Position numbers and translations under genes: made by a program
Assembly: GCA_964394085.1 (NCBI GenBank)
Contig: CAYMWF010000112.1
Location: 1-14,458, forward strand
Length of the DNA: 14,458 nucleotides
Reading direction: 5' to 3'
DNA from: CAYMWF01 sp964394085 [NCBI: uncultured Gemmatimonadota bacterium]
GTDB lineage: Bacteria; GCA-2686955; CAYMWF01
In this document: piece after piece, positions 1-6,052 of the stretch
How positions within the stretch are numbered: the first letter of the stretch is position 1
Layout of the letters: the number at the start of each line of letters is the position of its first letter
The notes under the pieces: model-generated
Told to the model about the DNA's origin: nothing
The model's database searches: none
Seen by the model: the letters and a program-made list of their open reading frames with translations, nothing else

Positions 1-154
1 GGGAAGCGTAGGGGTACTTTTTTCTCTTGACTCCCCGCTCTTATTAACTGGAGAAAGTTCAATATATGATCAGCTTTATAGCCGAATCCTGTTGCGAAGG
101 AATCCGGTGTCGATCTGTTCGGAGTTGTATTCTAGCCATAACTTACATTCAGTC

Positions 155-183
155 TTGACTGTTTGTTTTGATTCTGTTATTCT
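155..183 (+). promoter_or_regulatory. Sigma-70-type promoter ahead of the leader repeat array and TetR operon
   Basis: TTGACT (155-160) is separated by 17 bases from TATTCT (178-183), giving 5/6 and 4/6 matches to the -35 and -10 consensus with ideal spacing. Initiation about 7 bases past the -10 would fall near 190, at the first unit of the repeat array. The transcript would then have a leader of about 300 nt consisting almost only of the array before the TetR start at 493. The match is by eye only. Confidence 0.45.
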
Positions 184-190
184 TTCTGAA

Positions 191-487
191 AGAGTGGCCG
201 TTGTTACGCAGCGTCTTAGGATGCGGTTTTGTACTTTGGAGTGGCCGTTGAAACCATCGCCTTGGGATGGCGGGTTTACTGCTTCCTGATGGAGCAGCCG
301 CTGTTACCCACCGCCAGAGGATGACTGGCCTGCCCGCTTCCTGATGGAGTGGTGGTTGGTAACCCCGACTGAGGATATCGGGTCAGCATACTACCGGGCG
401 GATGGAGTGGTGGTGACAGCGGTCAGCATACTACCGGGCGGATGGAGTGGTGGTGACAGCGGTCTGCATGCACACTATTCGATGGAG
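191..487 (+). repeat. Degenerate tandem array of GGAGTGG/AGGATG units in the TetR leader
   Basis: Seven directly abutting unit starts lie at 191, 238, 291, 346, 404, 444 and 484 (spacings 47, 53, 55, 58, 40, 40). Units open with GGAGTGGCCGTTG-like or GGAGTGGTGG-like sequence and mostly end in GAT. The first four also contain AGGATG, GGGATG, AGGATG or AGGATA flanked by short complementary arms: CGCA/TGCG, CGCC/GGCG, GCCAG/CTGGC and CCCGA/TCGGG. The arms differ in sequence while the GGAT core is kept. Units five and six lack this middle part. The seventh is only a GGAG that serves as the Shine-Dalgarno site of the next gene. The abutting units and lack of spacers rule out CRISPR. The layout recalls GGA-in-loop sites bound by CsrA/RsmA proteins, but that role is inference. 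Confidence 0.7.
381..464 (+). repeat. Perfect 40-bp tandem duplication inside the array
   Basis: Bases 381-420 are repeated exactly at 421-460, and four further bases (461-464) keep the period. The rest of the array is strongly diverged, so this is the youngest duplication. It suggests that copy number is still changing by slippage or unequal recombination. Confidence 0.95.
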
Positions 488-492
488 TAAAC

Positions 493-1260
493 TTGAGTAA
501 GGGATTTTCGAAAGTAGAGCGGGGAAACCTGCGTAGCAGTGACCGGGTCCGTCGCACCCAGGCAGAGAGGAGCGCGGCCACCAGGGAACTTCTTATCGAC
601 GCCACTATCGATTGCATAGTGGACAAGGGCCTCGCCGGCGCCAGCACGCCGGAGATCTGCCGGCGGGCTGGAGTTTCTAGGGGAGCCCAGCTCCACCATT
701 TCCCGACCAAGGCCGACCTTCTGGCCGCCGCGGTGGAGCACCTGTTCGAAAAGCGGCACGAGGAATTCAGGCTCGCCCACGGGATACGGCTCGAGAGCCG
801 GGAGGATATCGCCGCCGCCATCGAATCGCTCTGGTCGATCTATACGGGGCCGACCCTGAAGGCTTACCAGGAGCTCGTAGTCGCGGCTCGCACCGACGAG
901 GTGCTGTTCGAAAACCTCGCGGACGTGAACCGGAGGTTCTTCAGGGAAGCGAAAAAAACCCTTTCGATCCTGCTCGGTCTGGAAGGAACCACCGGGCGGG
1001 AACTCGACGGCGCCACCCGCCTGGCTCTGTCGGTGCTGGACGGGCTCGCGCTGAACCAGACTCTCGAACCGGACGACTCGACGGCACGCGCGGTGCTCGA
1101 CCTGCTCGGGGAGATAGCGGCATCCGGTCTCGCCCGATATATGAAGCCCGACAGCGGCGGCGGCTCCACGGCTACGCAGCCGCAGCGGAACCACCGCGGC
1201 GGCCTCGGCCCCACCCGTACACCTGCTCCCGAAACATCAGGCGAAGATCAAAGGGGATAG
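493..1260 (+). CDS. TetR/AcrR-family transcriptional regulator
   Basis: This is a 255-residue DNA-binding regulator, probably controlling its own operon. The N-terminal TetR helix-turn-helix is clear: helix 1 at about residues 27-45 (ERSAATRELLIDATIDCIVD), then a recognition region STPEICRRAGVSRGAQLHHF at 51-70 and the usual P-TK-DLL follow-on. The rest is an alpha-helical ligand domain of normal TetR size. About 35 Gly/Pro/Ser/Thr-rich residues at the C-terminus look disordered and are an extension. The start is TTG at 493, preceded by GGAG (484-487) with a 5-base spacer; no in-frame ATG lies near. The gene ends 3 bases before the next start, so it is co-transcribed with the glycyl radical enzyme. 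Members of this family usually sense small hydrophobic ligands; the ligand here is unknown. Confidence 0.9.
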   Translation: MSKGFSKVERGNLRSSDRVRRTQAERSAATRELLIDATIDCIVDKGLAGASTPEICRRAGVSRGAQLHHFPTKADLLAAAVEHLFEKRHEEFRLAHGIRLESREDIAAAIESLWSIYTGPTLKAYQELVVAARTDEVLFENLADVNRRFFREAKKTLSILLGLEGTTGRELDGATRLALSVLDGLALNQTLEPDDSTARAVLDLLGEIAASGLARYMKPDSGGGSTATQPQRNHRGGLGPTRTPAPETSGEDQRG

Positions 1261-1263
1261 TTG

Positions 1264-4200
1264 ATGGAACGAGCAAAAACACCTGACAGGGCTTTTGAGA
1301 AGAATCCGCCGGCTCAAGCAAACCCGCCTGCTGCGGCATCCGAGGAGAATCAGGCTGTTTCAGCATCCGGCAAGAACTCCGTCGGACCGGCGTCTGGGAA
1401 GGGCGCGCCTGTGTCGGACTCCAGCGGGAGCTCGATGGCTTCGGAATTCGGCAGGACTGCAAGGCCTGCCGCCGGCGAGGGCAACGGCTCCGGGAATTCG
1501 AGAGGCGGATTTTCAGGGGCGATTCTTGATCGCATTACCCCCGTAATGGTTCGGGGAAGGCTTTCGGTGCTCGCCGCGGTGCTGAACCGTGTCCCTTCAT
1601 ACAGGCATCACCTTGTTGACGTCCATCCGACCGGCACCCCCTTTCGTTTCGAAGCGGTTCTCGAGTTTCTCGAGGAAGAGCGCAGCACCGGCGTACACAT
1701 CGTCTGCAGCGGCGGGCGCATGAAAACCGGGAACGGACCGGCGGCGGATGCCGATGTCACGGTGCGTTTTCTGAACGCCGGCCTGATGCGGGAGTTCTTC
1801 TCGGGAGGCGACTCTTTCTCAATGCTGCTGGACAACACGCTGACCATAGAAGGAAACCTTTCATATCTACTGAAGTTCGCGCACATGTCGGAAGCTGTGA
1901 CGCGCAGGAACCGCAAGCTCCCGCGCGCTCCGGAGATGAACGGCGACGGCACGGCCCGCTCATGGGAGGATATGCGCCCCTACCCCGCGGGGGAGCCGTG
2001 CAGGGAGCGTCCGGACGGTGAAGTGACGCACCTCGACGACCCGTATCTCGCGTCATACACCGTCGAAAACTTCCCCTCGATCAAGCGTCTGCTCTGGGTG
2101 AGCCGCGTCACGCGCCCCGCCATCTGCGCCGAACGCCCGCGGCTCCTCACCGAATTCCTGCTGCAGAACGGCCGGGAAAACGGGAACGGAGCGGCCCTCC
2201 GTCAGGCCGGGGCGCTGCGTCATATCCTCGCCAGCCGGGAACCGATCATTTACGACGACGACCTGCTCGCAGGCACCACCACGAGCAAACGGATCGGCGT
2301 GATCATCTTTCCGGAGCTGGGCGGCACCGGAATCTGGCCGGAGCTCCTGACGGTGGAGGGCAGGGAGCTCAACCCGTACGACATATCCCGCGAGGATATC
2401 GAGACACTGAACCGCGAGGTGTTCCCTTTCTGGATGGACGACAACGTGCGCGAATGGACCCGCAGAAAACACGACCGCCCCGACACCCTCGAGCTCGACG
2501 AGCGTTTCGTGCTCTACTTCATGTGGAAAACCCAGGCCGCGTCGCACACGGTGGTCGACGTGCCGAGGGCCCTCTCGCGCGGGCTCGACGACATCGCGAA
2601 AGAAGCCGGGGAGCGGATGGAGGCGGCCGGCGATCCCGAGAAACGCTCGTTCTACCGGGCGCTCCGGGAGGCGTGCGCGGGGGTGACCGACTATGCCGAG
2701 AACCTCGCCGCCCGGGCCGAGGAGCTCGCGGCGGCCATCGAAACAGGAGGCGCGGTTCAAGGCGACGACGGCATCGGCCGGCCGGAAGCGGCAGAAGAGG
2801 ACGACGGTTCAAGAGCGCCGGGTGCGGCTGGAAATGTGGCCTTCGACGAAGGATCCGACGCGGTTGGGAACGAGGTTCCCGACAATCGACACTATACGGC
2901 CGGGAATGTCGCAGTCGACGAACGACACGGTGCTGTCGGGAACACCGGTGAGGAGGTTGGGAACACCGGTGGAACGGCAGGGAATTACGGCGGAGCGGTG
3001 AATGGCGAGGGAAACGGATCCGGATCCGCCGGGCGGAAGGAGCTTCTCCTCGAAATGGCCCGCATCTGCCGGAAGGTGCCTGCGAAACCGGCGGAGACTC
3101 TCCACGAGGCGCTCCAGGCGATATGGATACTGTTCGTGGCCCAGCACATGGAGAACATGAACGCCGGTATGGTGGTGGGCAGGCTCGACGTCTGGCTGAA
3201 TCCGTTCCTGCAGCGGGAGCTCGATGCCGCCCCCGGCGACGACGAACGCCGCCGCCGGATCGAGCGGGCCCTGGAACTCACCTGCGCTTTCATGCTCAAG
3301 CTTACCGATCACCTTCCCCTGGTGCCCGACGTGGGGAACCGTCTTTTCGGCGGGTCCTCCGAGAACCAGGTGATCACCCTCGGCGGCCTCACCGAAGACG
3401 GGGGCTCCGCCGTCAACGATATGACCTGGATTCTTCTCAAGGCCACGGAGATGCTGCACCTTCGCGACCCGAACATGAATGCGCGGTTCGCTCCGGGGGT
3501 GAACTCCGACGCGTATCTGCGCCGCCTCTGCGAGGTGAACCTCCTCACCGGGGCGACGCCCTCGCTCCACAACGATGACGCGATGGTTCCCGCACTGGTC
3601 GCCCAGGGGTTCCCTCTCGAGCACGCCCGCGACTGGACCGCCACCGGCTGCGTGGAGCCCACGAGCTGCGGCCGCCATTTCGGCCATACCAACTCGATGA
3701 TGTTCAACATGGTCGCCCCTCTCGAAATGACCTTTCACCGGGGCGCCCATCCGCTGCTCCGGCGGAAGCTCGGCCCCGACACCGGCGACCCGGCGGCCTT
3801 CGAAACGTACGATGAGTTCCTGGCGGCGTACAAGGCGCAGCTCGGCTGGCTGATCGACAAATCGATGGAAGCCAACAACATGCTCGGGATGACGCACCGG
3901 AAGCTGAAGCCGACCCCGCTCCTCTCGGCCCTGTTCACCGGCCCGATGGAGTCGGGAAAAGACATAATCGACGGCGGAGCCCTCTATAACACGTCGGGGG
4001 TCGCCATGGTGGGCCTAGCCGATGTGATCGACAGCCTCCTCGCCGTGCGAACCCTGGTCTACGAGCGTCGCGACCTGGACATGGCCGGACTCCTGGCCGC
4101 CCTGGAGGCTGATTTCGCCGGTTACGAGACGGTCCACGCCCTCATTCTCAACAGGACGCCCAGGTTCGGGCGGGATGACGAAGCGGCGCTCGAGACGGCG

Positions 4201-4743
4201 CGGGACGTGATCGATTTCGTCTTCGAACGCTACCAGGCCGGCGGCCACTACCGGGGCGGCAGGTATCTTCCGGGATACTGGAGCATGTCGAACCACGTGG
4301 CTTTCGGCGTGCTGTCGGGCGCGCTGCCCAGCGGAAGACGCCGGGGCAAGGCCTTCACGCCCGGCCTCACGCCGTCCCACCTCTCGGGTGGGAGCCTCAC
4401 CGACCAGATCCGCACCGTTGCAAGCCTCGATTCGAAAAAATTCCCGAACAACATCGCCTTCAACGTGAAGGTGGCGCCCGGCCCCGGCGACACCCATGCC
4501 ATGGTAGTGGACCGTATGACGGCTTACGCGGCGGCTTATTTCGGGCTGGGCGGCATGCAGATGCAGTTCAACGCGGTTCGCACCGAAACCCTGCGGGAGG
4601 CGATGGAGAACCCCGAAGCGTATCGGGACCTCCTCGTGCGTATCTCGGGCTACAACGCTTATTTCGTGGATCTGAACCGGGATATCCAGCAGGAAGTTGT
4701 AGAGAGGATGGAACACTCCCTCGCGAACGGTGACGGGAGGTGA
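1264..4743 (+). CDS. Glycyl radical enzyme (PFL-like) with N-terminal SCP2-like domain
   Basis: Numbered from the ATG at 1264 (AAGGGGA at 1251-1257, 6-base spacer; an in-frame TTG at 1261 is too close), the protein has 1159 residues against about 780-850 for most relatives. Residues 1-85 are low-complexity. About 88-206 resemble an SCP2 sterol/lipid carrier domain (DADVTVRF at 162-169, IEGNLSYLLKF at 195-205). The PFL-like barrel runs from about 260. It is interrupted at about 494-591 by a Gly/Asn/Asp-rich insert placed just before the conserved K-E-L-L..A..C..VP helix. The active-site loop is TGCVEP with thiyl Cys796 and Glu798, the arrangement of lyase/dehydratase-type members (glycerol dehydratase, choline lyase), not the Cys-Cys pair of pyruvate formate-lyase. 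The radical loop RISGYNAYF puts Gly1129 31 residues from the end. The enzyme is expected to be oxygen-sensitive and cytoplasmic and to need a radical SAM activase, which is not encoded here. Substrate unknown; the SCP2-like domain hints at a hydrophobic one. Confidence 0.92.
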   Translation: MERAKTPDRAFEKNPPAQANPPAAASEENQAVSASGKNSVGPASGKGAPVSDSSGSSMASEFGRTARPAAGEGNGSGNSRGGFSGAILDRITPVMVRGRLSVLAAVLNRVPSYRHHLVDVHPTGTPFRFEAVLEFLEEERSTGVHIVCSGGRMKTGNGPAADADVTVRFLNAGLMREFFSGGDSFSMLLDNTLTIEGNLSYLLKFAHMSEAVTRRNRKLPRAPEMNGDGTARSWEDMRPYPAGEPCRERPDGEVTHLDDPYLASYTVENFPSIKRLLWVSRVTRPAICAERPRLLTEFLLQNGRENGNGAALRQAGALRHILASREPIIYDDDLLAGTTTSKRIGVIIFPELGGTGIWPELLTVEGRELNPYDISREDIETLNREVFPFWMDDNVREWTRRKHDRPDTLELDERFVLYFMWKTQAASHTVVDVPRALSRGLDDIAKEAGERMEAAGDPEKRSFYRALREACAGVTDYAENLAARAEELAAAIETGGAVQGDDGIGRPEAAEEDDGSRAPGAAGNVAFDEGSDAVGNEVPDNRHYTAGNVAVDERHGAVGNTGEEVGNTGGTAGNYGGAVNGEGNGSGSAGRKELLLEMARICRKVPAKPAETLHEALQAIWILFVAQHMENMNAGMVVGRLDVWLNPFLQRELDAAPGDDERRRRIERALELTCAFMLKLTDHLPLVPDVGNRLFGGSSENQVITLGGLTEDGGSAVNDMTWILLKATEMLHLRDPNMNARFAPGVNSDAYLRRLCEVNLLTGATPSLHNDDAMVPALVAQGFPLEHARDWTATGCVEPTSCGRHFGHTNSMMFNMVAPLEMTFHRGAHPLLRRKLGPDTGDPAAFETYDEFLAAYKAQLGWLIDKSMEANNMLGMTHRKLKPTPLLSALFTGPMESGKDIIDGGALYNTSGVAMVGLADVIDSLLAVRTLVYERRDLDMAGLLAALEADFAGYETVHALILNRTPRFGRDDEAALETARDVIDFVFERYQAGGHYRGGRYLPGYWSMSNHVAFGVLSGALPSGRRRGKAFTPGLTPSHLSGGSLTDQIRTVASLDSKKFPNNIAFNVKVAPGPGDTHAMVVDRMTAYAAAYFGLGGMQMQFNAVRTETLREAMENPEAYRDLLVRISGYNAYFVDLNRDIQQEVVERMEHSLANGDGR
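2830..2971 (+). repeat. Imperfect direct repeats encoding the GN-rich insert of the glycyl radical enzyme
   Basis: Bases 2830-2871 and 2902-2943 are a 42-base imperfect direct repeat encoding GNVAFDEGSDAVGN and GNVAVDERHGAVGN (residues 523-536 and 547-560). A shorter exact repeat, GGGAACACCGGTG, occurs at 2938-2950 and 2959-2971 and encodes the VGNTG steps. The repeats keep the reading frame and lie wholly within the insert, so it probably grew by in-frame duplication. Confidence 0.85.
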
Positions 4744-4750
4744 CGGCCTG

Positions 4751-5611
4751 ATGCGCGCCGCCAGGAAATCCGCCGGCCAAAGTAAAACCGATCCTCCGGC
4801 CGGCGCGCACCGGTCTCTCCTCACCCGCCTGCTCGCGCCGTCGGGGCCCCCCGAGGAGCGCCTGGTCGAGCGGAACGGCGCCGCGGTGATGGCGGTGCCC
4901 GGACGCTACTCCGTCTCCTACCTGCTCGTCTCCGGCGACGCGGCCGTCGTGGTCGACGCGGGCTCCAACGCCGACATCCCCGGCATACTCGCCGCCCTCG
5001 AACGCCTGGGCATCCCCGAAAAAATGATCCTCGGGATCATCCCCACCCATCTCCACATGGATCACATCATAGGCATCGACGGGCTCGCTCTCCGCACCGG
5101 CGCGCCGCTTCTGCCCGGGCGGGCGTCCTGGGAGGCGGTCGGGGGTCGGAAACGGCTCAGATTTCCTGGGGCGCTTCCGCTCCTCCGGTCGCTGCCGACC
5201 ATCCTGCTGCAGGGTGCGCCCGGGCCTCCCGCCGCCGACCTGCTGCGCGGCCCCGGTTTCGGTTTCCCCTGGTCGTCCAACCGGTTCAAGGCCGAGATCG
5301 CGCCGCCCATCGACCACGGCGACCCGATTCCCGGCTTCCCCGGCTGGGTGGTGCTCCACACCCCCGGCCACGCCGACGACGAAATCTGCATGTTTCACGA
5401 GGAGGCCGGGTTCCTCGTGGCCGGGGACATGATCCGCAACTACCTCGGCGGCGAATGGAACCCCCTCTACAACGACGGCCCCCTCTTCAGGCGGAGCAAG
5501 GAGCGGCTCCTGGAACTTCGCGTCGAAACGGTATTCCCGGGGCACGGTCCGGTCCTGGAAGGCCGTGAGATACTGAAGCGGCTCAAGACTTTCCCGTTCT
5601 ATGTTCCCTGA
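4751..5611 (+). CDS. Metallo-beta-lactamase-fold hydrolase
   Basis: This is a 286-residue soluble hydrolase with a dinuclear metal site. The motifs run in order: H100-L-H102-M-D104-H105 in the THLHMDH signature, H207 in TPGHADDE, D226 in AGDMI and H265 in FPGHG. Together these form the usual metal ligands of the superfamily, which includes glyoxalase II-type thioesterases, lactonases and arylsulfatase-like hydrolases. The substrate cannot be chosen among these. The ATG at 4751 is preferred because GGGAGG (4735-4740) stands 10 bases before it. An in-frame GTG at 4730 would overlap the upstream gene but has no ribosome site. The 7-base gap after the glycyl radical enzyme implies one operon and probably one pathway; hydrolysis of an ester, thioester or lactone made or used by that enzyme is inference. 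There is no signal peptide. Confidence 0.88.
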   Translation: MRAARKSAGQSKTDPPAGAHRSLLTRLLAPSGPPEERLVERNGAAVMAVPGRYSVSYLLVSGDAAVVVDAGSNADIPGILAALERLGIPEKMILGIIPTHLHMDHIIGIDGLALRTGAPLLPGRASWEAVGGRKRLRFPGALPLLRSLPTILLQGAPGPPAADLLRGPGFGFPWSSNRFKAEIAPPIDHGDPIPGFPGWVVLHTPGHADDEICMFHEEAGFLVAGDMIRNYLGGEWNPLYNDGPLFRRSKERLLELRVETVFPGHGPVLEGREILKRLKTFPFYVP

Positions 5612-5657
5612 AAGACGCTTCCAATCCCCGGGGTGACCCGCACCCTCCAGGTTACTT

Positions 5658-5673
5658 TTCTTCACATGAAGAA
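5658..5673. promoter_or_regulatory. Short inverted repeat, possible operator
   Basis: TTCTTCA and TGAAGAA are perfect 7-base arms around a 2-base centre, 47 bases past the hydrolase gene. There is no T-tract and the stem is AT-rich, so it does not look like a terminator. A dimeric repressor site is possible but unproved. Confidence 0.25.
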
Positions 5674-5722
5674 TTGTCAAATATGATACAAAGAACACCC
5701 TGGGAGCCTGGGCGAATCGATT

Positions 5723-5869
5723 ATGACCGTTAAGATTTCGCTCTCAGGGCGGAAGCCTGCATCAGTCATCGCCGCGAAACGGAAAAGGGCATTCGAAGCG
5801 GCTATCCAGGAATCAAAAGGTTCATATGCTAAGATCGGAACAGGAGGAACCCCCTTATCAGGCGAGTAA
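5723..5869 (+). CDS. Possible small ORF of 48 codons, doubtful
   Basis: An ATG at 5723 opens 48 codons ending at TAA 5867-5869. The product would be basic and Lys/Ala/Ser-rich (start MTVKISLSGRKPASVIAAKR), with no family I recognise. There is no well-spaced ribosome site: GGGAG at 5702-5706 is 16 bases upstream. Codon use is less GC-ending than in neighbouring genes. It occupies much of the 320-base gap between the two plus-strand operons. It may be chance, or a remnant. Confidence 0.2.
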   Translation: MTVKISLSGRKPASVIAAKRKRAFEAAIQESKGSYAKIGTGGTPLSGE

Positions 5870-5882
5870 CTCCCCCCGGAAG

Positions 5883-5911
5883 TTGAATGAGCTCACAACA
5901 ACAGGTATAAT
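5883..5911 (+). promoter_or_regulatory. Strong sigma-70-type promoter of the anSME-sulfatase operon
   Basis: TTGAAT (5883-5888), a 17-base spacer and a perfect TATAAT (5906-5911) are followed by a short leader. AAGGAG lies at 5921-5926 and ATG at 5933, so transcription should start near 5918. This sets the radical SAM/sulfatase genes apart from the upstream TetR operon as an independent unit. Confidence 0.65.
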
Positions 5912-5932
5912 CATCTCGATAAGGAGTTTGAA

Positions 5933-6052
5933 ATGCGTGAAATCATTGAATTAATGCATGAATTCATTGAATTTCGGAGTGATTTCAGGATTTCTCCGGG
6001 TGCAGCCGGCCTTTTTCATCCTGCTTTCCCTACAGAGGCTCATGGTTCGTAA
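5933..6052 (+). CDS. Possible 39-codon leader ORF overlapping the radical SAM gene
   Basis: This is the best translation start in the gap: AAGGAG (5921-5926), a 6-base spacer, ATG at 5933, just downstream of the TATAAT promoter. It encodes 39 residues, beginning MREIIELMHEFIEF and ending TEAHGS. The TAA at 6050-6052 lies just past the radical SAM start (ATG 6042) in another frame. That overlap would allow termination-reinitiation coupling, which would help because the radical SAM start has only AGAGG three bases upstream. The peptide has no Cys and matches no precursor family I know. A leader peptide, a small protein or an operator region with chance coding are all possible. Confidence 0.45.
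   Translation: MREIIELMHEFIEFRSDFRISPGAAGLFHPAFPTEAHGS
5943..5973. promoter_or_regulatory. Palindrome flanked by direct repeats, candidate operator
   Basis: TGAATTAATGCATGAATTCA (5947-5966) is a 20-base palindrome with one mismatched pair. TCATTGAATT occurs at 5943-5952 and again at 5964-5973, 21 bases apart, or two helical turns. It lies about 25-55 bases downstream of the predicted transcription start, where a bound repressor could block elongation. It also lies within the possible leader ORF, so part of the pattern could reflect its codons. Confidence 0.4.

Noticed and set aside
92-289. 65-codon plus-strand frame before the TetR gene
   Set aside because: No ribosome site, no recognisable family, and it runs through the promoter and the repeat array.
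191-487. CRISPR array
   Set aside because: Units abut without unique spacers, vary from 40 to 58 bases and diverge strongly; there are no cas genes.
2809-3897. 362-codon minus-strand open frame
   Set aside because: Antisense to the catalytic core of the glycyl radical enzyme; no motif support.
1264-4743. Pyruvate formate-lyase itself
   Set aside because: Active-site loop has GCVEP with one Cys followed by Val-Glu, not the adjacent Cys pair, and there is an SCP2-like extension.
4568-5698. 376-codon minus-strand open frame
   Set aside because: Antisense shadow of the metallo-beta-lactamase gene and the radical enzyme end; GC-rich codons keep the opposite strand open and the product has no family motifs.
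5958-6041. Upstream start for the radical SAM gene
   Set aside because: No ribosome site and an unmatched hydrophobic N-terminus; starting at 6042 gives the normal family length.
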